This document shows, piece after piece, positions 41,167 through 48,973 of a DNA stretch of 64,000 nt (position 1 is the stretch's first letter; each line of letters begins with the position of its first letter). The notes below the pieces were generated by a model. That model did no database searches. It saw nothing but the letters and a program-made list of their open reading frames with translations, and had not been told where the DNA came from. The position numbers and the translations under genes were made by a program. The DNA lies in contig JACTMP010000026.1 in assembly GCA_014584575.1 (NCBI GenBank), positions 1 to 64,000 of the forward strand, read 5' to 3'. Origin of the DNA: Chloroflexota bacterium. GTDB lineage: Bacteria; Chloroflexota; Anaerolineae; Promineifilales; Promineifilaceae.

Positions 41167-41700
41167 ATGAAGGTGATCTCTGTTTTTGGCAGCAGCGCGC
41201 CGCAGCCTGGCAGCCAGGCATTTGCCGAGGCGCGGCTGGTGGGGCGGCTGTTGGTGGAGGCGGGTTTTGCGGTGGCAACGGGGGGGTACAGCGGCACGAT
41301 GACGGCCGTGTCCCAGGGCGCGGCCGAAGCAGGTGGGCATGTGATTGGCGTCACGTCGGCACAAATAGAGCAGTTTCGCCCTCTGGGGCCAAACGCCTGG
41401 GTAAAGGAAGAGATTCGCTACCCCACGCTGCGGGAACGGCTGCTGCATCTGGTAACACAAAATGATGGTATTATCACGTTACCCGGCGGCATTGGCACGT
41501 TGTCAGAAATGGCGCTGGCCTGGAGCTTTTTGCAGGTGGGCGAGATTCCGGTACGGCCGTTTGCCATGCTCGGCGCGTTGTGGCCGCAAACCATTCGCGC
41601 CTTTTTTGACCCTTTGTATATCCGGCCTGAGCACATGGAATTGCTCTATTTTGCCGATTCACCGGCAACGGCCGTAGCCCATATGACGAAACAGGCCTGA
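41167..41700 (+). CDS. LOG-family (lysine decarboxylase-like) protein
   Basis: About 177 residues with a Rossmann fold. VISVFGSSAPQPGSQAF opens it, ATGGYSGTMTAVSQGAAEAG follows, and LPGGIGTLSEMALAW carries the PGGxGTxxE motif. This group includes cytokinin-activating nucleoside 5'-monophosphate phosphoribohydrolases, and many members are annotated TIGR00725. AAGGAG favours either the TTG at 41161 or this ATG. Its stop codon lies in a family-3 hairpin. It is divergent from the YheT-like gene. Confidence 0.85.
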   Translation: MKVISVFGSSAPQPGSQAFAEARLVGRLLVEAGFAVATGGYSGTMTAVSQGAAEAGGHVIGVTSAQIEQFRPLGPNAWVKEEIRYPTLRERLLHLVTQNDGIITLPGGIGTLSEMALAWSFLQVGEIPVRPFAMLGALWPQTIRAFFDPLYIRPEHMELLYFADSPATAVAHMTKQA

Positions 41701-41723
41701 CAGGTTCCAAAAAACCTGCCAGG
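41696..41723. repeat. Hairpin, CCTGACAGGTT family, overlapping a stop codon
   Basis: CCTGACAGGTT pairs with AACCTGCCAGG (one mismatch) over a 6-base loop. The stop TGA (41698-41700) of the LOG gene is inside the left arm. Third member of the family at 14035 and 17273. Confidence 0.78.
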
Positions 41724-41751
41724 TCTCTTGAGGGACTGAACGTACACAATA

Positions 41752-42828
41752 ATGCGACCAACAACCATTACCGAACTTCAGGAAATTGTTACAGGCGGCT
41801 CACACCTGCTGGCGCGGGGAGGGGGGAGTAAACCGGCGTTGTCTGCGCCAGGGGGCACGGCCGTACCCGTTGACATGACCGGTTTGAGTGGCCTGTTGGA
41901 ATATGAGCCGGGAGAGTACACCTTTACAGCGTATGCGGGCACGGCCGTGCAAGACATCCAACGTGAACTGGCAAAAAACGGCCAATACCTGCCCTTTGAC
42001 CCCCTGTTGGCGGCAAAGGGGGCCACATTGGGCGGCGCCATTGCCGCCAATACGAGCGGTTCCGGTCGTTACCGCTATGGCGGCGTGCGCGACTTTATTT
42101 TGGGGGTGCGCTTTGTGGATGGCTACGGCCGTCTCATTCGCGGCGGCGGCAAAGTGGTCAAGAACGCCGCCGGGTTTGACCTGCCCAAATTTATGGTGGG
42201 CAGCCTGGGTGGGTTTGGCATCCTGGCCGAGGTGAGCTTCAAGGTCTTCCCCGCGCCGCCAGCCTATCTGACGCTGCGGCTGGCGCTGCCAGATGTGGCG
42301 GCGGCGATGGCGGCGATTTTTTCATTGGCCACACGGCCGTTGGAGATGGATGCGCTGGATGTGCTGGTGACAGACACGGGCGCTGACCTGCTCATTCGCC
42401 TGGGGGGGCTGCCGGAGGCGCTGCCCGCCCGCGCCGACCGGCTGCGCCAGTTGCTCACACTACACAGCACGGCCGTGGAAACCATTACCGATGACGCCGC
42501 CCTCTGGCAGGCGGCTAATGACCTGGCCTGGGCGCAGGATACGCCGCTGCTGGTGAAAGTGCCCATCGCCCCCAAACGAGTGGTGGAATTGGACACGGCC
42601 GTCACCCCCCACACCACCCATCGCCGCTACACTGCCGGGGGCAACGTGGCCTGGCTGGCCGCTCATGAAGCCGCGCCGCTGGATGCAGCCTTGCGAAAAT
42701 TGGGGCTGGCGGGGTTGGCGCTGCGGGGGAATGTGGCACGGCCGTACCTCGGCCAATCACCCCCGATGACTCTCTTGTACCGGGCTGCCCAGGCGCTTGA
42801 TCCCAATAACAAGTTTTATCGGCCGTGA
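41752..42828 (+). CDS. GlcE-like FAD-binding oxidoreductase
   Basis: 358 residues. The PCMH/FAD-binding region is LLARGGGSKPALSAPGG, LLEYEPGEYTFTAYAGTAVQ and GATLGGAIAANTSGSGRYRY, with VRFVDGYGRLIRGGGKVVKN. The C-terminus ends GLALRGNVARPYLGQSPPM and LDPNNKFYRP. This is the glycolate oxidase subunit GlcE; in other bacteria it works with GlcD and the iron-sulfur protein GlcF to oxidise glycolate. Neither partner is in the window. The gene has seven ACGGCCGT copies in about 1.1 kb, the densest in the window. Confidence 0.85.
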   Translation: MRPTTITELQEIVTGGSHLLARGGGSKPALSAPGGTAVPVDMTGLSGLLEYEPGEYTFTAYAGTAVQDIQRELAKNGQYLPFDPLLAAKGATLGGAIAANTSGSGRYRYGGVRDFILGVRFVDGYGRLIRGGGKVVKNAAGFDLPKFMVGSLGGFGILAEVSFKVFPAPPAYLTLRLALPDVAAAMAAIFSLATRPLEMDALDVLVTDTGADLLIRLGGLPEALPARADRLRQLLTLHSTAVETITDDAALWQAANDLAWAQDTPLLVKVPIAPKRVVELDTAVTPHTTHRRYTAGGNVAWLAAHEAAPLDAALRKLGLAGLALRGNVARPYLGQSPPMTLLYRAAQALDPNNKFYRP

Positions 42829-42905
42829 TCAAGTAATACAATAGGCGGTGAGAACGTCTATACGGATGTTGCGCATCCGATTCCCGCAATACCCCACGCT
42901 GTCTT

Positions 42906-43541
42906 ATGTTTGATTTACTCCACGCCACCTGGCTCTATGCCCAAAGCCATGCCGCCGAATTCTGGGGGGCGCTGGCCGATCACCTGCTGTTGGTGGTGAT
43001 TTCCCTGAGCATCAGCATGGTCATTAGTATCCCCATCGGCATCTGGTCATCGCGGGGGCAGCGCACGGCCGTGATTGATGCCCTGAGTACCTTTCGCGTG
43101 GTGCCCAGCATTGCCGTCTTGTTTCTGGCGATCCCCTTTTTTGGCCTGTCGCGCACCTCGGCCATTATCGCTCTGACACTGCTGGCCTTCCCGCCCATTC
43201 TCATCAATACCGACGCTGCCTACCGCACCATCAGCCCGGCCATCCGTGAAGCGGCGGTGGGCATGGGCATGACCGCCGGACAGGTGTGGCGGCGCGTAGA
43301 GACGCCGCTGGCCCTGCCGGTCATTCTGGCCGGGATTCGCACGGCGACGGTGGAACTGGTGGCCAGCGCCACCCTGGCCGCTTTTATTGGCGTGGGTGGG
43401 TTGGGTCTCTATGTGGTGCGTGGTTTTGCCCTGTATGACATTTCCATTTTGCTGGTGGGGGCGATTCCGGTGGCGCTGCTGGCGCTTTTCATTGACCTGA
43501 CGTTGAGCGGCGTACAACGGCGTATACAGGTTTCAACGTGA
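42906..43541 (+). CDS. Osmoprotectant ABC transporter permease (OpuB/YehW type)
   Basis: 211 residues with five or six helices. It contains the binding-protein-dependent permease loop REAAVGMGMTAGQVWRRVETPLALPVILAG (EAA motif), preceded by VVPSIAVLFLAIPFFGLSR. First gene of a set encoding permease, binding protein, ATPase and second permease, the arrangement of glycine betaine/choline/carnitine importers. Confidence 0.87.
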   Translation: MFDLLHATWLYAQSHAAEFWGALADHLLLVVISLSISMVISIPIGIWSSRGQRTAVIDALSTFRVVPSIAVLFLAIPFFGLSRTSAIIALTLLAFPPILINTDAAYRTISPAIREAAVGMGMTAGQVWRRVETPLALPVILAGIRTATVELVASATLAAFIGVGGLGLYVVRGFALYDISILLVGAIPVALLALFIDLTLSGVQRRIQVST

Positions 43542-43619
43542 TTCCGTTTGTAGTAACCGCTTTAGCGGTTTCGCGGCTAATGAAAATTAACAAAATGTTT
43601 CAGTTTCAGTGATACGTGC

Positions 43620-43725
43620 CCGGCGAATAAATTCGCGGCTACGCCAGCAAAGACCGCCTGCGCGGTCTGGCACCAGTCGGCGCAGGCCGACTTCGCTTTC
43701 TGTAGCTGCGGTTTCAACCGCCGGA
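43620..43725. repeat. Structured repeat, diverged relative of the 98-bp element
   Basis: Shares CCGGCGA-TAAA-TCGCGGC, an AAGxCC-hairpin and the CCAGTCGGCG-AGGCCGACTT block with 9913 and 25644, but the inner stems have different, still complementary bases (GACCGC-GCGGTC). The gap 43542-43803 holds this repeat and no gene. Confidence 0.65.
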
Positions 43726-43803
43726 TTTATTACCGATACCGAAATAAAAAGTTAATGTTCATAAGCCCCGACTACGAACCTAAAATAGCAAAAGGAGAGA
43801 ATA

Positions 43804-44694
43804 ATGAAAAAGCTTATCTGGTTAGTTATGTTGGGGATGTTCACGGCCGTTCTCGCCGCCTGTGGTGGCAGCAGCGATGACAAAACAATCACCGTGGCGT
43901 CCAAAGATTTCACCGAGCAGTTCATTCTGGGTGAAATGTATGCGCTGCTGCTGGAGGATGCCGGTTTCACCGTTGAGCGCAAGCTCAATCTGGGTGGGAC
44001 GCCGGTAGCCCAACAGGCCCTGCTGGACGGCTCCATTGACGTTTACCCCGAATATACCGGCACCGGCTTGCTCACCGTGTTGAAGATGGATGTGATGAGC
44101 GACCCTCAGGCCGTTTACAATGCCGTCAAACAGGCATATCAGGATCAGTTCAACCTGGTCTGGCTCAATCCCGCGCCCATGAACAACACCCAGGCATTGG
44201 CCATGACCAAAGCCCGCGCCGCCGAATTGGGTATTACCACCTTCTCTGACATGGTGGCGAATGCCGACCAACTGGTATTGATTGGCCCACCCGAATTTGC
44301 CGAACGGGAAGATGGCATCCCCGGTTTGAAGCGGGTCTACGGCGACTTTGCTTTCAAAAATTTCCTGACGGTAGACCCCGGCCTGCGTTATCAGGCATTG
44401 CTCAATGGCGAGGCTGATGTGGTGGTGGCCTTTGGCACCGACGGTGAACTGGCGGCGTATGACCTGCAATCGCTGGTAGACGACAAGGGGCTGTACCCAC
44501 CCTACCAGGTAGCGCCGGTCATTCGCCAGGCGGCGCTGGATGCCAACCCGGAAGTGGCCGACATTTTGAACAAAGTGGCTCCCCTGCTCACCGATGCCAC
44601 CATGCAGCGGCTCAATAACGAGGTCAGCGGCAACGGCCGTGAACCCGCCGACGTGGCCCGTGAATTCCTGGTACAGCAGGGGTTGATCAAGTAA
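43804..44694 (+). CDS. Osmoprotectant-binding lipoprotein
   Basis: 296 residues. A signal peptide ends in the lipobox VLAAC (Cys near residue 19). The mature protein has the QAT/OpuAC-like blocks ITVASKDFTEQFILGEMYAL, KLNLGGTPVAQQALLDGSID and VYPEYTGTGL, and ends LNNEVSGNGREPADVAREFL. It would capture betaine-like compounds outside the membrane and pass them to the permeases on either side of the operon. The gap before it holds a structured repeat. Confidence 0.9.
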   Translation: MKKLIWLVMLGMFTAVLAACGGSSDDKTITVASKDFTEQFILGEMYALLLEDAGFTVERKLNLGGTPVAQQALLDGSIDVYPEYTGTGLLTVLKMDVMSDPQAVYNAVKQAYQDQFNLVWLNPAPMNNTQALAMTKARAAELGITTFSDMVANADQLVLIGPPEFAEREDGIPGLKRVYGDFAFKNFLTVDPGLRYQALLNGEADVVVAFGTDGELAAYDLQSLVDDKGLYPPYQVAPVIRQAALDANPEVADILNKVAPLLTDATMQRLNNEVSGNGREPADVAREFLVQQGLIK

Positions 44695-44699
44695 GAGCC

Positions 44700-44759
44700 G
44701 TGATGCGTGATGCGTGACCCGTGACCGGACTCCTCACGCATCACGTATCACGTATCACG
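44700..44759. repeat. Hairpin, GTGATGC-word family, second locus
   Basis: Tandem GTGATGCGTGATGCGTGAC words face CACGCATCACGTATCACGTA words around a GACCGGACT-type centre. It is less perfect than 2444-2487. It fills the gap between the binding-protein and ATPase genes of the osmoprotectant operon and ends 5 bases before the ATG. Confidence 0.72.
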
Positions 44760-44764
44760 TCCCC

Positions 44765-45715
44765 ATGAGCGCCATCCGTTTTGAAAACGTCAGCAAGCAG
44801 TTTGCCAATGTCGGGCACACGGCCGTAGACAATGTGAACTGCGAAGTGGCGGAAGGCAGTTTTGTCGTCCTGCTGGGGCCGTCCGGCTGCGGCAAAACGA
44901 CGCTGCTCAAAATGGTCAACCGATTGATTGAACCCACATCGGGCACAATTTACCTGGATGGGCAAGACAGCCGAACGATAGACGCCACCACTTTGCGCCG
45001 CCAGATTGGGTACGTCATCCAGCAAACCGGCCTCTTCCCGCACATGACGGTGGCTGAAAACGTAGCCATCGTGCCTGACCTGCTTAAGTGGCCCAAAACC
45101 GATATTGCCGCCCGCGTGGACGAAATGCTGGCGCTGGTGGATTTGCCGCCGGAACAATACCGGGATCGTTACCCGGCGCAGTTGTCCGGCGGGCAGCAGC
45201 AGCGGGTGGGCGTGGCCCGCGCCCTGGCCGGCGACCCCAAAGTGATCCTGATGGATGAGCCGTTTGGGGCGGTGGACGCCATCACCCGTACCGGCTTGCA
45301 AGATGCCCTGCTCCATTTACAGCGGCGGCTGCACAAGACGATCCTCTTTGTGACGCACGACGTGGAAGAGGCGCTGCGGCTGGCGGATAAGATGGTGGTG
45401 ATGAAAAACGGCCGTGTCCACCAATACGACACCCCCTTCAACATCCTCAAAAACCCGGCCAACGACTTTGTGCGCGAACTGGTCGGCGCCGATGACATGG
45501 TGCGCCAGTTAGGGCTGATTCGCGTCGAGGCGGCCATGCAGCCGCTGCCACCCGATTTCACCCGTAACGGCCAACCCACCATCGCCCAGGACGACAGCCT
45601 GCGCCAGGCGCTCTCTCTGCTGCTCGGCGATGGCGTCACCAGCCTGGTCGTCACCGACGGCGCAGAGCCGGTAGGCGTATTAACGCTGCGGCAGATTCAG
45701 CGTTATCGGGAGTGA
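44765..45715 (+). CDS. Osmoprotectant ABC transporter ATP-binding protein
   Basis: About 316 residues. Walker A is GPSGCGKTT, the signature LSGGQQQRVGVARALA, Walker B VILMDEPFGAVD, and the H-loop FVTHDVEEA. The C-terminus has one CBS-like half repeat (LRQALSLLLGDGVTSLVVTD, GVLTLRQIQRY), as in OpuA/OpuB/ProV ATPases where CBS domains sense ionic strength. An in-frame extension upstream translates the hairpin and is rejected; the start is ATG of MSAIRFENV. Confidence 0.92.
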   Translation: MSAIRFENVSKQFANVGHTAVDNVNCEVAEGSFVVLLGPSGCGKTTLLKMVNRLIEPTSGTIYLDGQDSRTIDATTLRRQIGYVIQQTGLFPHMTVAENVAIVPDLLKWPKTDIAARVDEMLALVDLPPEQYRDRYPAQLSGGQQQRVGVARALAGDPKVILMDEPFGAVDAITRTGLQDALLHLQRRLHKTILFVTHDVEEALRLADKMVVMKNGRVHQYDTPFNILKNPANDFVRELVGADDMVRQLGLIRVEAAMQPLPPDFTRNGQPTIAQDDSLRQALSLLLGDGVTSLVVTDGAEPVGVLTLRQIQRYRE

Positions 45716-45747
45716 GACATCCGATTTTTTGGAAAAATCGGATGTCT
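45715..45747. repeat. Perfect intra-operon hairpin
   Basis: AGACATCCGATTTTT pairs perfectly with AAAAATCGGATGTCT across loop TGG (15 bp). It begins at the last base of the ATPase stop codon and ends 11 bases before the permease ATG. With A/T runs on both inner arms it could partially terminate in either direction. Confidence 0.75.
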
Positions 45748-45758
45748 GTTGCCCTGCC

Positions 45759-46415
45759 ATGACCTACATCCTCAACAACCCCGACATTATCCTGCGTTTG
45801 ACCGGGCAACATCTGTACATGACCCTCACGGCGCTGGTTATATCGCTGGCGATTGCCCTGCCCTTGAGCCTGCTGCTGCTGCGCTCGGAGCGGCTGGCAA
45901 ACGGCGTGTTGGGCTTTTTAGGCGTGTTATACACCATCCCCAGCATCGCCCTATTGATCTTACTGCTGCCCATCTTTGGTCTGAACCAGCGGTCGGTGAT
46001 TGTGGCCCTGATTATTTACACCCAGGTGATCCTGGTGCGGAACATGGTGGTGGGGATGAAGGAAGTGCCTGCCTACATCCTGGAAGCGGCCAGAGGGGTA
46101 GGCATGAGCAGTTGGCAAAGCTGGCGGCGGGTGCAATTGCCGTTAGCCATGCCGGTTATCATCGCCGGTTTGCGCATTGCCACCATCGTGGCCATCGCCA
46201 TCGCCACCATTGGCGCGAAATTTGGCGCGGGGGGATTGGGCACGCTGCTATTTGACGGCATTGCCCAGAACCGGTATGACAAAATCGTAGCCGGGTCGGT
46301 GGTGGTGGTGCTTATCGCCATCCTCCTCAACCGCCTGCTGATTACGGCCGAACGCCGCTTTCAAAAACCAGGTTTGTCCGAATCGCCCGTTTACCCTGTT
46401 CGGCACAGTTCATAG
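45759..46415 (+). CDS. Osmoprotectant ABC transporter permease
   Basis: About 218 residues with five or six helices. VLYTIPSIALLILLLPIFGL and the EAA loop EAARGVGMSSWQSWRRVQLP are typical of OpuBD/YehY permeases. It is homologous to the permease at 42906, and together they form the heterodimeric channel of this importer. Start taken at MTYILNNPD after the hairpin; upstream codons are part of the hairpin. Confidence 0.88.
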   Translation: MTYILNNPDIILRLTGQHLYMTLTALVISLAIALPLSLLLLRSERLANGVLGFLGVLYTIPSIALLILLLPIFGLNQRSVIVALIIYTQVILVRNMVVGMKEVPAYILEAARGVGMSSWQSWRRVQLPLAMPVIIAGLRIATIVAIAIATIGAKFGAGGLGTLLFDGIAQNRYDKIVAGSVVVVLIAILLNRLLITAERRFQKPGLSESPVYPVRHSS

Positions 46416-46465
46416 AGGGTGTGGAATACTCTATGCACCAAGAACGACAAGGGGTCATGCAGAAG

Positions 46466-46723
46466 ATGTTAACTTACAAAGCAATGTACAAATATCTTGA
46501 CGAGGGTATTCATGGTGAAGTGCTGGATTTTCCCGGCGTTATTACCTGGGGCAAGAACCTGGAAGAAGTGCGCGTACTCTTGGCTTCTGCTCTGGTGGAT
46601 ATGGCCGAAACAAACTTGCTGTATGGCGAACCCCTACCTCAACCTGACCCCAACATTACTGATCCGGATGCCGATTTGGAAGAACCGACTCGCCTCTATT
46701 CCCCATCATCGAGAGATTCCTGA
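46466..46723 (+). CDS. HicB-like antitoxin, C-terminus altered by deletion
   Basis: About 85 residues starting MLTYKAMYKYLDEGIHGEVL. DFPGVITWGKNLEEVRVLLA and SALVDMAETNLLYGEPLPQP match the partial RNase-H fold of HicB antitoxins. Its last residues, TRLYSPSSRDS, are read out of frame over DNA that encodes a HicA tail. The upstream partner start could be GTG 46421 or ATG 46457. Without a toxin it may be inert or may still bind DNA or RNA. Confidence 0.7.
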   Translation: MLTYKAMYKYLDEGIHGEVLDFPGVITWGKNLEEVRVLLASALVDMAETNLLYGEPLPQPDPNITDPDADLEEPTRLYSPSSRDS

Positions 46724-46775
46724 ATACACAGCCACACGCATTTGTAAGCAACTTGATGTGCCTGCCCCATCCTAA
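46686..46775 (+). pseudogene. hicA toxin remnant (C-terminal fragment)
   Basis: In the +1 frame relative to the HicB-like gene, this stretch reads RLASIPHHREIPEYTATR then ICKQLDVPAPS and stop. It matches the end of HicA toxins (VPRHREI...ARKICRDLGVP). The double-stranded RNA-binding core with the catalytic His is missing. The normal hicB-hicA order is kept, so an internal deletion probably joined the two. Confidence 0.65.
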
Positions 46776-46791
46776 AAGTTGCTTGTTGTTT
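46746..46791 (+). terminator. Possible intrinsic terminator after the hic locus
   Basis: AAGCAACTT and AAGTTGCTT flank a 21-base loop and are followed by GTTGTTTTTATT. The stem overlaps the end of the hicA remnant. The large loop lowers confidence. Confidence 0.4.
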
Positions 46792-46825
46792 TTATTACTG
46801 CCATAAGTGGTGTTTTCAATCTGGC

Positions 46826-47803
46826 TCAATCTGTGGTGCGTGTATCCAGCCGTTCAACAAATGACAACACGGCCGTGACAAACTGCTCTGGGCTTTCCTC
46901 TTGCGGTATGTGCCCGGTGTTGGGGATGATGACCAATTCCGCGTCTGGTAATGCCTCAGCCAGGCGGATGCTTTCGGCGGTGGGCACGATGCGGTCATCG
47001 TCGCCGGTGATGACCAGCACCGGCAGGGTGAGTTCCGGCAATCGTTCCGGCAAATTCGATGCTTCGCTCGCCAGTGTGAACTCCCACAATGCTTTGTCCC
47101 AATTGGCCACCCGCAAGGGCTTTTCGTAAGCGGCGATGTCTTCCGGTGTGACCAGGCCGGGATCGTGCCAGGCCAGGTCCAGCAAGGAACCACCGCCCCC
47201 CAATAGATTGCGGGTGATCAGCGGCCCCAGGTGGCGCATTTGTGGTGTGCGTAAGAGGGGTTTGATGAAGGGCGGCGCGCCGCCGCCAGAGTAGATGGCG
47301 GCGTCTGCCAATACCAGCGCGGTCACCCGGTCGGGATGGGCTAACGCCATGGCGGAGGCCACCGTGCCCCCGGCGGAGTTACCGACCAGAATGGCCTGAT
47401 CCACCGACAGCGCATCTAGCAGGCCAATGGCCTGGGCGACCTGAGCTTCCGGGGTGTACGGATTATCGCCTTCCCAGGTCAACGGCCGTGCCGACAGCCC
47501 AAACCCCAGGCGATCATAAACGATAACCGTGCCCTGCTGTGCCAGCGCCTCCACCACCTTATGCCAGGTGTAGGTGTTGGAAGCAAAGCCATGCAGCAGC
47601 AGAAAAACCGGTTCGCCTGTGCCGTATTGTTTGTAGTGCAGGCTCTGGCCGTTGATCTCTATGAATTGACTATCCGGGTCCGCCAGTTCTTGGGGCGGGA
47701 CAGTATCTGGCAGCGGCGGGACAGGCACCAGGAACGGGCCAACCAGCAGCGTCAGCGCCACAAAGGCCAGAATGATGAGGAAGTTGCGGCGACGTTTGCT
47801 CAT
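46826..47803 (-). CDS. Alpha/beta hydrolase with N-terminal membrane anchor
   Basis: 325 residues. MSKRRRNFLIILAFVALTLL is a basic start and membrane helix. The domain has VFLLLHGFASNTYTWHKVVE, YDRLGFGLS, the nucleophile elbow LVGNSAGGTVAS, the acid at VITGDDDRIVP and the histidine at IPNTGHIPQEE. It belongs to the haloalkane dehalogenase/epoxide hydrolase-like fold; substrate unknown. It starts 3 bases after the M23 lipoprotein stop, so the two are translationally coupled. Confidence 0.88.
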   Translation of the reverse strand: MSKRRRNFLIILAFVALTLLVGPFLVPVPPLPDTVPPQELADPDSQFIEINGQSLHYKQYGTGEPVFLLLHGFASNTYTWHKVVEALAQQGTVIVYDRLGFGLSARPLTWEGDNPYTPEAQVAQAIGLLDALSVDQAILVGNSAGGTVASAMALAHPDRVTALVLADAAIYSGGGAPPFIKPLLRTPQMRHLGPLITRNLLGGGGSLLDLAWHDPGLVTPEDIAAYEKPLRVANWDKALWEFTLASEASNLPERLPELTLPVLVITGDDDRIVPTAESIRLAEALPDAELVIIPNTGHIPQEESPEQFVTAVLSFVERLDTRTTD

Positions 47804-47806
47804 CTA

Positions 47807-48949
47807 TCAGGGTTCGATGACGATTTCCACGAAGGTGGTGCGGCGGGGGTAGACCCAGATTTCCTGGGTGAATTTGTTGTCGCCGGCCGTGACGGTGACG
47901 CGATAGTAACCGGCTTCTACATCGTCAATAGCAAAGTTTTCGTTCCAGAGGTCGTCGGCGTTGAGCGTTTCGTTGGCGTAGGTGGTGGTGGCGGCGTAGC
48001 GGGAGGGGGAGTCAATCCGCTCCACACGCACCGGCGCTTCGTAGGCCAGCGCGCCGTTCGGGAAGGTGACGCGGCCCACCACCGTGCCCCGGTCGGGAAA
48101 GGGCCACAGCCAGAGCAGCGGGTTGTAGGTGTTTTCATAGCTGTTTTGCCCCAGGCGGACTTCAAAGTGCATATGCGGGCCGTCGGCCACGCCGGTCGCG
48201 CCGGAGAGTCCGATCACGTCCCCAGCGTTAACCTGCTGCCCCACCTCTACCAGCGGCCGGTTGAGGTGGCCGTACAGAGTGAAAACGGGCTGCCCGTTGT
48301 ACAAGAAGTCGTGCTGAATGACGACCAGATTGCCATAGAAGCTGGTGTGCGCGCCATAGGCAGTGGCGGCGTCATTCCCGGCAACGACAATCGTGCCGCT
48401 GGCGGTTGCCAGGATTTCGGTGTTGTAGGGCACGTCAAATTCCACGCCGTGATGGGGACGCAGTTCACCGCCGCGGGTGCTGCCATAGGGGTAATGTTTG
48501 TTCGTCCAAACGATGCCCCCTTCGGCGACGGGCCGCCGCAGCCAGTAATGTTCATCCGGCGCGGTTTGGGGTAGGGCGGGGGGAGTGAACGTGGGTGGCG
48601 GAAGTGTAGGGGTGATGGGGTGGGCAGGTGAGGGGGTGATGGGGTGTGTGGGTAAGGGCGGTGGAGATGCCGGGGGTGGTTGGGTGGGGTCTGGCAGAGT
48701 GAAGGAGGGCATGGCGGTCGCCATTTCAGTAGCGGGGGTTGGGGAGACGAGTTGCATGTGTACGGGGGGTAGCACTGTGTTGGTGGGGGCGCTGGTGGGC
48801 GGCACGGCCGTATGCACCACTTCCACATTCATTACTGCTGCCACCGGCTGCCCCTGGCATGCTGCCAGAATCGCCAGAGATAGGACGCAGATGAACGCGG
48901 ATAAACGCGGATTTGTTTTTACTTTTTCTTTCTTTGCCGTCTTTTGCAT
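47807..48949 (-). CDS. M23-family peptidase, lipoprotein
   Basis: 380 residues. A lipobox LAILAAC puts Cys near residue 31. A long Pro/Thr-rich spacer follows (residues 45-125). The LytM/M23 domain has GELRPHHGVEFDVPYNTEIL, ATASGTIVVAGNDAATAYG and PHMHFEVRLG, which supply the zinc ligands and catalytic His. The C-terminal 100 residues are beta-rich. It would cut peptide cross-links of peptidoglycan or act on other exported peptides. It is coupled to the downstream hydrolase gene. Confidence 0.88.
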   Translation of the reverse strand: MQKTAKKEKVKTNPRLSAFICVLSLAILAACQGQPVAAVMNVEVVHTAVPPTSAPTNTVLPPVHMQLVSPTPATEMATAMPSFTLPDPTQPPPASPPPLPTHPITPSPAHPITPTLPPPTFTPPALPQTAPDEHYWLRRPVAEGGIVWTNKHYPYGSTRGGELRPHHGVEFDVPYNTEILATASGTIVVAGNDAATAYGAHTSFYGNLVVIQHDFLYNGQPVFTLYGHLNRPLVEVGQQVNAGDVIGLSGATGVADGPHMHFEVRLGQNSYENTYNPLLWLWPFPDRGTVVGRVTFPNGALAYEAPVRVERIDSPSRYAATTTYANETLNADDLWNENFAIDDVEAGYYRVTVTAGDNKFTQEIWVYPRRTTFVEIVIEP

Positions 48950-48973
48950 TTTTGCGCCTTTGCGTCAGAAGGT

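Noticed and set aside
41077..41460. N-terminal extension of the YheT-like hydrolase
   Set aside because: It translates intergenic word repeats and the start of the divergent LOG gene; the family begins at MTQPAFELEP.
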